NCBI RefSeq assembly: GCF_002920615.1
Contig: NZ_PQSU01000043.1
Span: 1-63,456, forward strand
Source: Streptomyces sp. Ru62
GTDB taxonomy: Bacteria > Actinomycetota > Actinomycetes > Streptomycetales > Streptomycetaceae
Direction: 5' to 3'
DNA: 63,456 bases
Part shown: one piece after another, positions 34,345 through 41,608 of the stretch
How positions within the stretch are numbered: position 1 is the stretch's first letter
Layout: every line of letters starts with the position of its first letter
Program-made: the position numbers and the translations under genes
The notes under the pieces: generated by a model
What the model was told of the DNA's origin: nothing
Database searches by the model: none
What the model saw: the letters and a program-made list of their open reading frames with translations, nothing else

Positions 34345-35343
34345 TCAGTCTCGCGGGGCTTGCGCGGTGGAGCCGCGGACCACCAGCTCCGGCTCGAACA
34401 GCAGCTCCTCGGCGGGTACGGCGGTGCCCCCGATCTGCGCGTTCAGCAGCTCCACGGCCGCGCGCCCCATGGCCTCGATGGGCTGGCGGACGGTGGTCAG
34501 CGGGGGTTCGGTGCAGTTCATGAACGCCGAGTCGTCGTAACCGACGACCGAGATCCGGCCCGGGACGTCGTACCCCTTGCGGCGCGCCGCCCGGACGGCG
34601 CCGAGCGCCAGCGGGTCCGAGGCGCAGATGATGCCGGTGACGCCCCGGTCGATCAGGCGCGCGGCGGCGGCGTGACCGCCCTCGATGGAGAAGATGGCCC
34701 GCGCGACGAACTCGTCCGGCAGCTCGCCGGCGACAGCCCGGGCGGCGGCCAGCTTGCGCGCCGACGGCACGTGGTCGCCGGGACCGAGCACCAGGCCGAT
34801 GCGCTCGTGGCCGAGGGACGCCAGATGCCGCCAGGCCTGCTCGACGGCGACGGCGTCGTCGCAGGAGACGCCCGGGAAGCCGAGGTGTTCGATGGCCGCG
34901 TTGACCAGCACGACCGGGATGTTGCGCTCGGCGAGCAGCCGGTAGTGGTCGTGCGGCGCGTCGGCCTGGGCGTACAGACCGCCGGCGAACACGACGCCGG
35001 AGACCTGCTGCTGGAGCAGCAACTCGACGTAGTCCGCTTCCGACACCCCGCCCTTGGTCTGGGTGCACAGCACCGGGGTCAGCCCGAGCTGGGCCAGGGC
35101 ACCGCCGATGACCTCGGCGAACGCCGGGAAGATGGGGTTCTGCAACTCGGGCAGGACGAGACCGACGAGCCGGGCGCGCTCACCGCGCAGCTGGGTGGGG
35201 CGCTCGTAGCCGAGGACGTCGAGAGCCGTCAGCACCGCCTGCCGGGTGACTTCGGAGACTCCCGGCTTGCCGTTGAGGACCCGGCTGACCGTGGCCTCAC
35301 TGACCCCGACCTTCTTCGCCACTTCCGCAAGTCGTCGCGTCAT
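34345..35343 (-). CDS. LacI-family regulator of the alpha-glucan locus
   Basis: 332 residues. HTH RLAEVAKKVGVSEATVSRVL (about 3-22), hinge helix VTRQAVLTALDVLGY, and a sugar-binding effector domain with SVVGYDDSAF and PPLTTVRQPIEAMGR near the end. ATG 35341-35343 gives the canonical start MTRRLAEVA. It sits directly upstream of the ABC importer genes and probably represses them until its inducer, likely a di- or oligosaccharide of glucose, binds. GCAA-type half-sites cover its own start region. Confidence 0.9.
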   Translation of the reverse strand: MTRRLAEVAKKVGVSEATVSRVLNGKPGVSEVTRQAVLTALDVLGYERPTQLRGERARLVGLVLPELQNPIFPAFAEVIGGALAQLGLTPVLCTQTKGGVSEADYVELLLQQQVSGVVFAGGLYAQADAPHDHYRLLAERNIPVVLVNAAIEHLGFPGVSCDDAVAVEQAWRHLASLGHERIGLVLGPGDHVPSARKLAAARAVAGELPDEFVARAIFSIEGGHAAAARLIDRGVTGIICASDPLALGAVRAARRKGYDVPGRISVVGYDDSAFMNCTEPPLTTVRQPIEAMGRAAVELLNAQIGGTAVPAEELLFEPELVVRGSTAQAPRD

Positions 35344-35347
35344 GAGC

Positions 35348-35380
35348 GCAAGCGTAGCGCAAATCATGCAAGCGGTTTGC
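35348..35380 (-). promoter_or_regulatory. Candidate autoregulatory operator at the lacI start
   Basis: GCAA occurs at 35348, 35359 and 35368, and TTGC at 35377; GCAA-GCGGT-TTGC (35368-35380) is a 4+4 inverted repeat. It adjoins the lacI start codon, where a bound LacI dimer would block transcription. Confidence 0.4.
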
Positions 35381-35390
35381 GTCAGGGGTG

Positions 35391-35490
35391 GTTGTCAGGC
35401 GTCGGGGGCGCGTGAGGAGTCGGGGGCATGTGCCAAGAGTCAGTGGTGTATGCCAAGAGTCGATGGCGTGCGCCAGGAGTCCCCGGGGTG
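35391..35490. repeat. Five tandem 20-bp repeats
   Basis: Units at 35391, 35411, 35431, 35451 and 35471, each 20 bp, related by (A/G)GAGTC or AGGCGTC at positions 6-11 and a G-rich second half; the best pair begins TGCCAAGAGTC at 35431 and 35451. A sixth fragment (CCCGCCAGGAAGG) follows. It lies between the lacI start and the end of the MmyB-like gene. The period of nearly two helical turns would put any bound proteins on one face. Confidence 0.7.
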
Positions 35491-35579
35491 CCCGCCAGGA
35501 AGGCAGCGGCACGGCCCGTGTGCGGAGCCGGTGTGCCGGTCCGGCACCGTCGGTGGCCCGGAACGCCGGCGGTGCCGGG

Positions 35580-36251
35580 TCAGTCCTCCGTGGACGGCAC
35601 GACCGTCAGGTGCGAGGCGGCGTCCCGCGGGCGGCGCGGACGGCGGACCGGTACGGCGGGCCGGCGGGGGTCGCGCAGGACCATCGTCAGACGCCGGTAG
35701 CCCAGCTCCCGCAGCACCGGCGGGATCTCCTCGACGATGCGGCACTCGGTGCGCCCGCGCCGCGGGTCCGGGTGGTGCAGCAGGCGCACCGCGCCGTCGA
35801 GGCGGGTCGCGGCCTCACCGACGGCCCGTATCCAGTGCGGCAGGCCCTGCCGGTAGGCGGCCTCCATGATCGGGTCCTGGGCGATCTCCCGGCGGACCGC
35901 CTGGAGTTCGTGGTCGTGCGCGTGGGTCTCCAGGGCGGTGCGGAGCTGGGCCAGCATCGGCAGGCACCAGCCCGGCTCGTGCTCGCCGAGGACCTCGCCG
36001 GCGTCGGGGTGGAAGAGCACGAACTGGAGGAAGTTCTCCCCCGGCATGGCCGTGGGGTGGGGGCGCACTCCGTGGAAAAGTGTCTCGAACGCGCTGTTGG
36101 CCATGACCACGTTCCAGTGGTGGTCGACGACCAGGGACGGGCAGGACTGTGACTCCAGCAGCGCTCCGTAGTCCTGGAGGTACGCCTGGATCTCGCAGGT
36201 GTCGGGGACGGGCCGCGGTGCCGGCCGCTGCCCTCCTGCCTGATGTGCCAT
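35580..36251 (-). CDS. MmyB-like ligand-binding (PAS-like) domain protein without HTH
   Basis: 223 residues. The whole protein matches the C-terminal ligand-binding half of MmyB-type XRE regulators: SLVVDHHWNVVMANSAFETLFHG (about 40-62), then a region with HPDAGEVLGEHEPGW, HDHELQAVRREIAQDP and a C-terminal basic tail. The N-terminal XRE helix-turn-helix normally found in such regulators is absent. MmyB PAS-like domains bind fatty-acid-like ligands in the one structure known to me. ATG 36249-36251 follows GAGGGG; an upstream ATG is open but Arg-rich and unlikely. It diverges from an HTH/IrrE-like pair and may be their partner. Confidence 0.65.
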   Translation of the reverse strand: MAHQAGGQRPAPRPVPDTCEIQAYLQDYGALLESQSCPSLVVDHHWNVVMANSAFETLFHGVRPHPTAMPGENFLQFVLFHPDAGEVLGEHEPGWCLPMLAQLRTALETHAHDHELQAVRREIAQDPIMEAAYRQGLPHWIRAVGEAATRLDGAVRLLHHPDPRRGRTECRIVEEIPPVLRELGYRRLTMVLRDPRRPAVPVRRPRRPRDAASHLTVVPSTED

Positions 36252-36364
36252 CGGGAGGTCACCCCTCTTGCCTCTGCGGCCTTTCTCGCGGCGATGCGAT
36301 CCTGGTGCCCAGGCAAGAGCCATGTCAACTATCGTGGCATTTCGTGCCGGTTGACGGCTGAAAT

Positions 36365-36382
36365 TCGCCACAGTTGTGGCGA
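36365..36382. promoter_or_regulatory. Palindromic operator candidate upstream of the HTH gene
   Basis: TCGCCACA-GT-TGTGGCGA, a perfect 8+8 inverted repeat in the 241-bp divergent gap. A second, shorter repeat GGCA-TTTCG-TGCC is at about 36334-36346. Probably bound by the adjacent HTH protein. Confidence 0.5.
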
Positions 36383-36492
36383 CACCTGGATGTGAGTTCG
36401 AGGCACCCGCTACTCTCCGGGAAGTCCACGGCGATCGCTCGTGAGAAGCACGGACGCATCTGAAGCCCTCTAGAGACGTAGGAGTTCAGTCG

Positions 36493-37149
36493 GTGACGGA
36501 TGGCTACGAGGATCCGGGCGCCTCGGCGACCGCCCAGCTGCCGGCCGTCGTCGCCCGCGTCACCGCGCTCGCCGACCGCCTCGGCGTCCCGCACGCCGAG
36601 GTCTTCGACGTGGGGCGGCTCTCCATCGCCTGCGGGGTGCCGGAGCCGGTGGTCAAGGCTCTGCTCAGCGGTCGGCCCGCGGGCGAGCCGGACGTCCAGG
36701 CCCGCTTCCTCCAGCGCCTGGACCTGCTGCGCCGCACCCGGCTGAAGCCGGGCGGGCGCCGTTACACCCAGCAGGAGATCGCCGACGGCGCGGGCATGTC
36801 ACGGCAGCAGGCCGGTGCCCTGATCAACGGCGACCGGCGGCCCACCATGGAGCACTGCGACGCCCTCCAGCGCTTCTTCCGGGTGCACGCCGGCTTCCTC
36901 ACCGCGGAGGACCCCGAGGCACTGGCGGGCGCGCTGCAACGCACCGAGCAGGAGCTGCTGCAGAAGCTCGCGGACCGGGAGCGGGCCGCCGCCGAGGACC
37001 CGGAGGATCCGCTGGAGCGGCTGCTGCAGGACCACGGCGTGCGCGGAATCGCCTGGCGCGCCGCGCAGTTGCCCACCGACCAGCACCGGGACAAGGTCGC
37101 TGAGTGGCTCGACATGCTCCTGGAGAGCGTCAAGCGGCCCGAGTCGTGA
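36493..37149 (+). CDS. XRE-like helix-turn-helix regulator
   Basis: 218 residues. A HTH is visible at about 91-128 (YTQQEIADGAGMSRQQAGAL, then INGDRRPTMEHCDALQRFF). The N-terminal 85 residues form an unfamiliar helical region; the C-terminal part is an acidic helix pair (EQELLQKLADRERAAAEDPEDP). GTG 36493 follows TAGGAG at eight bases. It directly precedes, and overlaps by frame shift of GTGA at 37146, an IrrE-like metalloprotease gene. HTH/IrrE pairs act as sensor protease and repressor in ICEBs1 and in Deinococcus DdrO/IrrE; the same logic here is inference. Confidence 0.7.
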   Translation: MTDGYEDPGASATAQLPAVVARVTALADRLGVPHAEVFDVGRLSIACGVPEPVVKALLSGRPAGEPDVQARFLQRLDLLRRTRLKPGGRRYTQQEIADGAGMSRQQAGALINGDRRPTMEHCDALQRFFRVHAGFLTAEDPEALAGALQRTEQELLQKLADRERAAAEDPEDPLERLLQDHGVRGIAWRAAQLPTDQHRDKVAEWLDMLLESVKRPES

Positions 37150-37163
37150 GCCGGGGGAGAACT

Positions 37164-37721
37164 GTGGGCATCGGCAGGGACATGCGCCGGCTGTGCAACG
37201 AACTGGTGGGCGGGCTCACGCTGCCCGTGCCCGCGCCTCCGGGTGAGCTGTACCGCGCGCTGTGCGAGGCGATGAGCCACCGGCGTGGGCGTCCGGTGCA
37301 CTTCCGTACGGCCGTCTTTCCGCCCGGCACGGCCAGCGGGCTGTGGCTGGACCTGACCGACCGGGACGTCGTCGTGGTGGAGGAACGCACGGCCCCCGAG
37401 CACCAGTTGGTGATCCTGGGCCACGAACTGTGGCACATGCAGGCCGACCACTGCGGGCTCCACATGGAAGGCGTCGGCGCCGCGACCCGGCTGCTGGGCG
37501 ACCACACCGACCAGGAAGCGCTCCAGGCGGCGGTGCAACGCGTCGCGGCCCGCAGCCGCTTCGACGCCGCCGAGGAGCGGGACGCCGAGACGTTCGGACT
37601 GCTGCTGGCCAGCAAGTGCCGTACGTGGCTGGCTGGTTCGGCGCTGCGCGGGCCCGTGCAGCGGGACGGCGTGGCCGGCCGCATCGAGGCGTCGCTGGGG
37701 TACCCGGGTCCCCAGGGCTGA
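37164..37721 (+). CDS. ImmA/IrrE-like metallopeptidase (HExxH)
   Basis: 185 residues with the zinc motif HELWH (His87, Glu88, His91) in GHELWHMQADH, preceded by LTDRDVVVVEERTAPEHQLVIL, which fits the ImmA/IrrE peptidase family. A third ligand may be in RDAETFG (about 150-156), where Glu is followed by Phe rather than His. I start at GTG 37164, four bases after GGGGGAG; an alternative GTG 37146 overlaps the HTH stop as GTGA but has no better ribosome-binding site. Homologues cleave their partner XRE repressor, so this protease probably targets the adjacent HTH protein. Confidence 0.68.
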   Translation: MGIGRDMRRLCNELVGGLTLPVPAPPGELYRALCEAMSHRRGRPVHFRTAVFPPGTASGLWLDLTDRDVVVVEERTAPEHQLVILGHELWHMQADHCGLHMEGVGAATRLLGDHTDQEALQAAVQRVAARSRFDAAEERDAETFGLLLASKCRTWLAGSALRGPVQRDGVAGRIEASLGYPGPQG

Positions 37722-38068
37722 ACCGGACGGGGCTCGCCGACCGGCGGCCCCGCGGCGCCCGGGGTGCGCTCGACGCCGTGCACACGGGAAGCCGACACCG
37801 GACCGGGCCGCGCCGCACCGGGCCGCGCCGGACCGGACCGGACCGGACCGGGGCGTGACGCACGGAAGTTGAGAAACGTTTCCCCGGGTCGGGCGGCCCG
37901 TCGTGCGGGGCGATCGGGGCGGTTCCGCCTCGGCTAAGCGGGCTAACCGGCGCGGAGCCGGGCGGCGTTGTCAGTGGTGGGCGGCAAGCTGGGGGTGTGC
38001 GCCGTGCGACGCGGTGCACGGCGCCGCAGGGCGCGTGACCGTGACGCCTACTCGGGGAGAGCCGACCG
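37722..38068. other. Intergenic region with short tandem repeats
   Basis: No convincing gene. It holds two 15-bp units, (G/C)ACCGGGCCGCGCCG at 37801 and 37816, directly followed by four GACCG pentamers (37831-37850). Near the 3' end a CGGGGAGAG ribosome-binding site serves the small gene at 38069. Confidence 0.6.
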
Positions 38069-38296
38069 ATGCCCACCGCCGTACTGACCGACCGTGAGCG
38101 TACCGCCGTACAGGCCTACCTGCGCCTGCTGCATACGGTGCGCGCCGCCTTCGACGGGCCACCGGACGAGGACCGGCCCGCCGTCGTCCCGCCCGTCGTG
38201 CTCGCGGAGGCGGAACAGGCACTGGCCCGGGCGGGGCTCGCGGGCAACGAGGCGGAGTTCTTCCGGCTCCTGCGCGACTGGTGCCGGCCAAGCTGA
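38069..38296 (+). CDS. Small conserved-looking hypothetical protein
   Basis: 75 residues, all predicted helical: VLTDRERTAVQAYLRLLHTVRAAF, then a Pro-rich loop and VVLAEAEQALARAGLAGNEAEFFRLLRDWCRPS. ATG 38069 has a good ribosome-binding site (GGGGAGAG) 8 bases upstream, codon use fits the genome, and a terminator follows, so I accept it as real. No family is recognised; one Cys near the end. Confidence 0.6.
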   Translation: MPTAVLTDRERTAVQAYLRLLHTVRAAFDGPPDEDRPAVVPPVVLAEAEQALARAGLAGNEAEFFRLLRDWCRPS

Positions 38297-38316
38297 GCGT
38301 CGTGACGGCTCAGCGC

Positions 38317-38352
38317 CGCCGTCGTCACCCGGACGACGGGGTGACGGCGGCG
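38317..38352. terminator. Bidirectional terminator
   Basis: 14-bp stem 38317-38330 / 38339-38352 (CGCCGTCGTCACCC with GGGTGACGGCGGCG; one G-T pair), 8-base loop, between the small gene and the convergent phosphopantetheinyl transferase gene. Confidence 0.7.
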
Positions 38353-38374
38353 GTGGGGCAGGGCGGGGCCGCTG

Positions 38375-39067
38375 TCAGGGATGTGGGGCGGGGTGCGGTA
38401 TGACCACCGACGTGGCCACCACGCCGTGCCGTACGGTCCACCGGCCCTCGAAGGTCTGGAGCCGGTGCCCGCCGACCAGGGGGCCGGGGACGAGGAGCTC
38501 GGCGTGCAGGGCGCCGGAGGTTTCGCCCTCGGCGTCCGGCCGCACGGTGATGTCGGCCTCGGAGAAGTCCAGCCATGTGCGGGTGAGCGGGAACCACGCC
38601 TTGTAGACGGACTCCTTGGCGCTGAACAGCAGCCGGTCCCAGTGCACGGCGGGCCGCCGCGCGGCCAGCCGGTCGAGCCGCTCGGCCTCGGCGGGCAGGA
38701 AGACCGAGGGGCCCACCCCGTCCGGCAGCGGTCCGTGCGGTTCGGCGTCGATGCCCAGGGAGACGAGGTCGGTGGCGCGGACCAGCGCGGCGGCGCAGTA
38801 GCCGTCGCAGTGGGTCATGCTGCCGAGCAGCCCGTCCGGCCAGCGCGGGGCGCCCCGCTCGCCGGTGAGCACGGGCTGCGGCGGCACGCCGAGCTTCTCC
38901 ATGGCGCGCCGGGCGCAGCCCCGGGCGGCCGCGAACTCACGGCGCCGCTTGGCCACCGCGCGCGCGACGAGCGCCTCCTCCGCCGGGTGGAGCGGGGAGT
39001 CCCACAGCGGGTCGTCAGCGCGCGCCTCCACGGCCACGACCGACTCCGGGAGCAGCTCCTCGATCAC
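38375..39067 (-). CDS. 4'-phosphopantetheinyl transferase (Sfp/EntD type)
   Basis: 230 residues. Magnesium and coenzyme-A motifs are visible: GSMTHCDGY, SLGIDAEPHG and FSAKESVYKAW, the Sfp-type signature. It transfers phosphopantetheine from CoA to carrier-protein serines of polyketide, peptide or fatty-acid synthases. By position it matches my memory of SCO6673, one of the S. coelicolor PPTases. The start ATG 39067 lies inside the end of the upstream metallophosphoesterase gene (53-bp overlap), indicating translational coupling. Confidence 0.9.
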   Translation of the reverse strand: MIEELLPESVVAVEARADDPLWDSPLHPAEEALVARAVAKRRREFAAARGCARRAMEKLGVPPQPVLTGERGAPRWPDGLLGSMTHCDGYCAAALVRATDLVSLGIDAEPHGPLPDGVGPSVFLPAEAERLDRLAARRPAVHWDRLLFSAKESVYKAWFPLTRTWLDFSEADITVRPDAEGETSGALHAELLVPGPLVGGHRLQTFEGRWTVRHGVVATSVVIPHPAPHP

Positions 39068-39920
39068 CTGCTTCGACCTCCATCGGCAGGACGCGGCGCA
39101 GCCTTCCCGGCGGATCCGGGCGCTTGCGCCACTCGCGTGGGTATCCCACGGAGACCTCCATGAACCGGACTCCGTCGTGCCAGGTGGTGCGGGGGATGTG
39201 CAGATGGCCGTAGACCATGGTGGCGACCCGGAAGCGGCGGTGCCAGTCGGCGGTCAGCGTGGTGCCGCACCACATGGCGAACTCGGGGTGCCACAGGACC
39301 TCGGTGGGGTGCCGGTCCAGCGGCCAGTGCCCGGCCAGCACGGTCGGCAGGTCCGCGGGCAGCTCGGCCAGCCTGCGCTCGGTCTCGGCGACCCGGGCCC
39401 GGCACCACGCCTCACGGGTCGGGTAGGGGTCGGGGTGGAGCAGGAACTCGTCGTTGCAGACGATGCCCGTGCTCTCCGCGTAGGCCAGGCCCTCCGCCTT
39501 GGTGGTGGAGCCGGCCGGCAGGTACGAGTAGTCGTAGAGCAGGAAGAGCGGGGCCACGACGACCGGGCCGCCCGCGCCGCGCCAGACGGGATAGGGGTCC
39601 TCGGGGGTGACGACCCCCAGCTCGCGGCACGCCTCGACCAGGTGCTCGTAGCGGGCGACGCCACGCAGCGTGACCGGGTCGCTCGGATGGGTCCACAGTT
39701 CGTGGTTCCCGGGTGCCCACAGCACCTTGGCGAAGCGGCTCGCGAGCGTGCCGAGGGCCCAGCGGATGTCGGCGACGGTCTCCGCGACGTCACCGGCCAC
39801 GATCAGCCAGTCGTCGTCGCTCTCGGGGCGCATGCCGTCGATCAGGGCGCGGTTGTCCGGGTAACCGATGTGGAGGTCGCTGATGGCCAGCAGCTGTCCG
39901 GCCCCGGCCGTCGACTCCAC
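39015..39920 (-). CDS. Calcineurin-like metallophosphoesterase
   Basis: 301 residues with the metallophosphoesterase motif series: SDLHIG (D-x-H), GDVAE, GNHEL, GHWPL and YGHLHI. A dinuclear-metal phosphodiesterase or phosphatase of unknown substrate. GTG 39918-39920 is used because AAGGGG lies eight bases upstream; GTG 39929 is too close to it. It is co-directional with, and overlaps, the phosphopantetheinyl transferase gene, a pairing that I recall in Streptomyces genomes; a role in CoA or carrier-protein metabolism is only a guess. Confidence 0.85.
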   Translation of the reverse strand: MESTAGAGQLLAISDLHIGYPDNRALIDGMRPESDDDWLIVAGDVAETVADIRWALGTLASRFAKVLWAPGNHELWTHPSDPVTLRGVARYEHLVEACRELGVVTPEDPYPVWRGAGGPVVVAPLFLLYDYSYLPAGSTTKAEGLAYAESTGIVCNDEFLLHPDPYPTREAWCRARVAETERRLAELPADLPTVLAGHWPLDRHPTEVLWHPEFAMWCGTTLTADWHRRFRVATMVYGHLHIPRTTWHDGVRFMEVSVGYPREWRKRPDPPGRLRRVLPMEVEAGDRGAAPGVGRGRGGAR

Positions 39921-40292
39921 CCCGCACACCCCTTCCGATCATCCGATGACACAACGAGAACACATGCCCCGGGCACCGGACAAGAGGTTCCCCCCGCCGC
40001 GTGTCGCGATCCGGGCCCGGTCCGCCGCGCGCGCCTCCGGGACGGGACAGCCCGCGCCTCCGTGACCGGACGGCCCGCGAATCCGTGACCGGACGGCCCG
40101 CGCCTCCGTGACCGGACGGCCCGCGAATCCGTAACACCCGCGTTGCACGGCGGACCCTTGGAAAGCCGTATGATCGCCCCAACACCAGCGCCCTCAACCC
40201 CCCCTTTTCCCGGGGCTGTTTGGTGACCCTTCCTCCCTCCTGCCCGGGCACGGGCCGCTCCGCCCTGCCCGCACACCCGAAAGGCGGCCTGC
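39921..40292. other. Divergent intergenic region with repeats
   Basis: 372 bp between the metallophosphoesterase and ATP-grasp genes. The centre is a 23-bp tandem repeat tract (40034-40142). After it come AAAGCCGTATGATCG (TATGAT at 40168-40173 is a good -10) and a GAAAGGCGG ribosome-binding site for the gene at 40293. No ORF is convincing. Confidence 0.55.
40034..40142. repeat. 23-bp tandem repeats
   Basis: Units at 40034 (degenerate), 40057, 40080, 40103 and a partial at 40126. Three units share CCGTGACCGGACGGCCCGCG; the first three bases alternate CCT and AAT, so units 40057 and 40103 are identical. It lies upstream of the ATP-grasp promoter. Confidence 0.8.
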
Positions 40293-41411
40293 ATGCTCTC
40301 TCGCGTACGCGTCTGGCTCAACCGCACGTACGCGGAGAACGTGTTCTTCATGGATCAGCTGCGGAGAAATCCCAGCGACCGCGCGGTCGAGATCCACGCC
40401 ACGCACGGCGACCCGGACTCCCCGGTGCTGGCCGCCGCCGACACCGCCGAGCTGGAGCCGGAGGGCCTGTCCCCGGCCGCGTACGTCGAGTACGCCCTCG
40501 ACCAGTGCGCCCGGCGCGGCATCGACGTGTTCGTGCCCCGGCTGCACCAGGCCGCGATCGTGGCGCACCGGGCCGAGTTCGCGGCGGCCGGTACGGCGCT
40601 GCTGGCACCGACGCCCGAGGCGGTCGCCGTGTTCGAGGACAAGGGGATCGCGTACGAGGCGGTCCGCTCGGTCGGTGTCCCGGTACCGCCGTGGCACCGG
40701 GTCCGCACGGCGGACGAACTGGTCGCAGCCGTGGAGGAGTTGGAGGCGGCCGGGCACCGCGCGTGCTTCAAGCCGGCCGCGGGCGCGGGCGGGACCGGCT
40801 TCCGGATGATCACCCGGGCCCCCTTCTCGCTCACGCACCTGACCGGCTTCCCGGGCCCGTATGTGCAGCTCGACCTGGTCGTGGAGGCGCTGCGGCGGGC
40901 CGAGGAGCCCGTGGACTGGCTGGTGATGCCGCGCCTGGAGCAGCCCGAGGTGTCCGTCGACTGCCTGACCGGGCCGGACAACCGGGTCCGGCTCGCGGTG
41001 GGCCGCACCAAGAACGGCCGCCGCCGGGGCTTCACCCTGGACGAGCGGTGGCTGGCGCCGGCCCGGCTGATCGCGGAGGGCTTCGGACTGCACCACCTGT
41101 CCAACATCCAGTTCCGGATGCTCGGCGACCGGCCGGTGCTGCTGGACGTCAACACGAGGCCCGCGGGTGGCCTGCACCAGCTGTCGCTCTGCGGGGTGAA
41201 CGCGCCGTGGGCCGCTGTGCAGGTGGCGCTGGGCGAGGACCCGGGGGTGATCGAGCCGCCGTTCCTGGGGCAGGACTACACGGTGGTGTCGGGGCCGCGT
41301 CCGCTGGCGCCCGCGGCGCTTCCGCGGCAACGGGTGGAGTCCGAGGTCCTGCTGCCCGCGGTGCCGGCGCCCGTGCGGGCGGCTTCGGCGGGCGAGGTGC
41401 TGCCGCTCTAG
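40293..41411 (+). CDS. ATP-grasp domain protein
   Basis: 372 residues. A pre-ATP-grasp region (1-110) with no clear family, an ATP-grasp fold with CFKPAAGAGGTGFRMI (about 160-176) as the phosphate loop and LLDVNTRPAGGLHQLS (about 288-303) carrying the metal-binding Asp/Asn. ATP-grasp enzymes ligate a carboxylate to an amine, thiol or imine; the partner substrates are unknown. ATG 40293 follows GAAAGGCGG. A carboxylate-amine ligase role is likely, but no biosynthetic neighbours support a specific pathway. Confidence 0.78.
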   Translation: MLSRVRVWLNRTYAENVFFMDQLRRNPSDRAVEIHATHGDPDSPVLAAADTAELEPEGLSPAAYVEYALDQCARRGIDVFVPRLHQAAIVAHRAEFAAAGTALLAPTPEAVAVFEDKGIAYEAVRSVGVPVPPWHRVRTADELVAAVEELEAAGHRACFKPAAGAGGTGFRMITRAPFSLTHLTGFPGPYVQLDLVVEALRRAEEPVDWLVMPRLEQPEVSVDCLTGPDNRVRLAVGRTKNGRRRGFTLDERWLAPARLIAEGFGLHHLSNIQFRMLGDRPVLLDVNTRPAGGLHQLSLCGVNAPWAAVQVALGEDPGVIEPPFLGQDYTVVSGPRPLAPAALPRQRVESEVLLPAVPAPVRAASAGEVLPL

Positions 41412-41484
41412 TTCGCCGGCCGACCGCGGGTCCGTGGTGGCTCGTCACGCGATTCCCCGTGGCCCTTCCGGGGCGCCGGCGCCC

Positions 41485-41543
41485 ACCGGTATGGACCAAT
41501 TCCGTTCTTCTCCTTGACAGGGCGGATTGGTCCATACCAAATT
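41485..41543 (+). promoter_or_regulatory. Chitinase promoter with two inverted dre-like sites
   Basis: ATTGGTCCATACC at 41526-41538 and its exact complement at 41488-41500, 25 bp apart. TTGACA (41514-41519) lies between them, with CAAATT at 41538-41543 as the probable -10 (18-bp spacer). ATTGGTCCATACCAAA matches 11 of 16 positions of the DasR-responsive element as I remember it (ACTGGTCTAGACCAGT) and the TGGTCYAGACCT repeats of Streptomyces chitinase promoters. Direct DasR control is inference. Confidence 0.6.
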
Positions 41544-41608
41544 CGTTGACGCAACGCTTCCGCACTCCCCTGCACTCCCGAACACCCCACCCCTGACAGG
41601 GAGATCGC

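Noticed and set aside
35391..35490. CRISPR array
   Set aside because: Repeats are directly adjacent without unique spacers, degenerate, and no cas genes are near.
40034..40142. CRISPR array or iteron origin
   Set aside because: Contiguous 23-bp units with no spacers, no replication gene and no A+T-rich region nearby.
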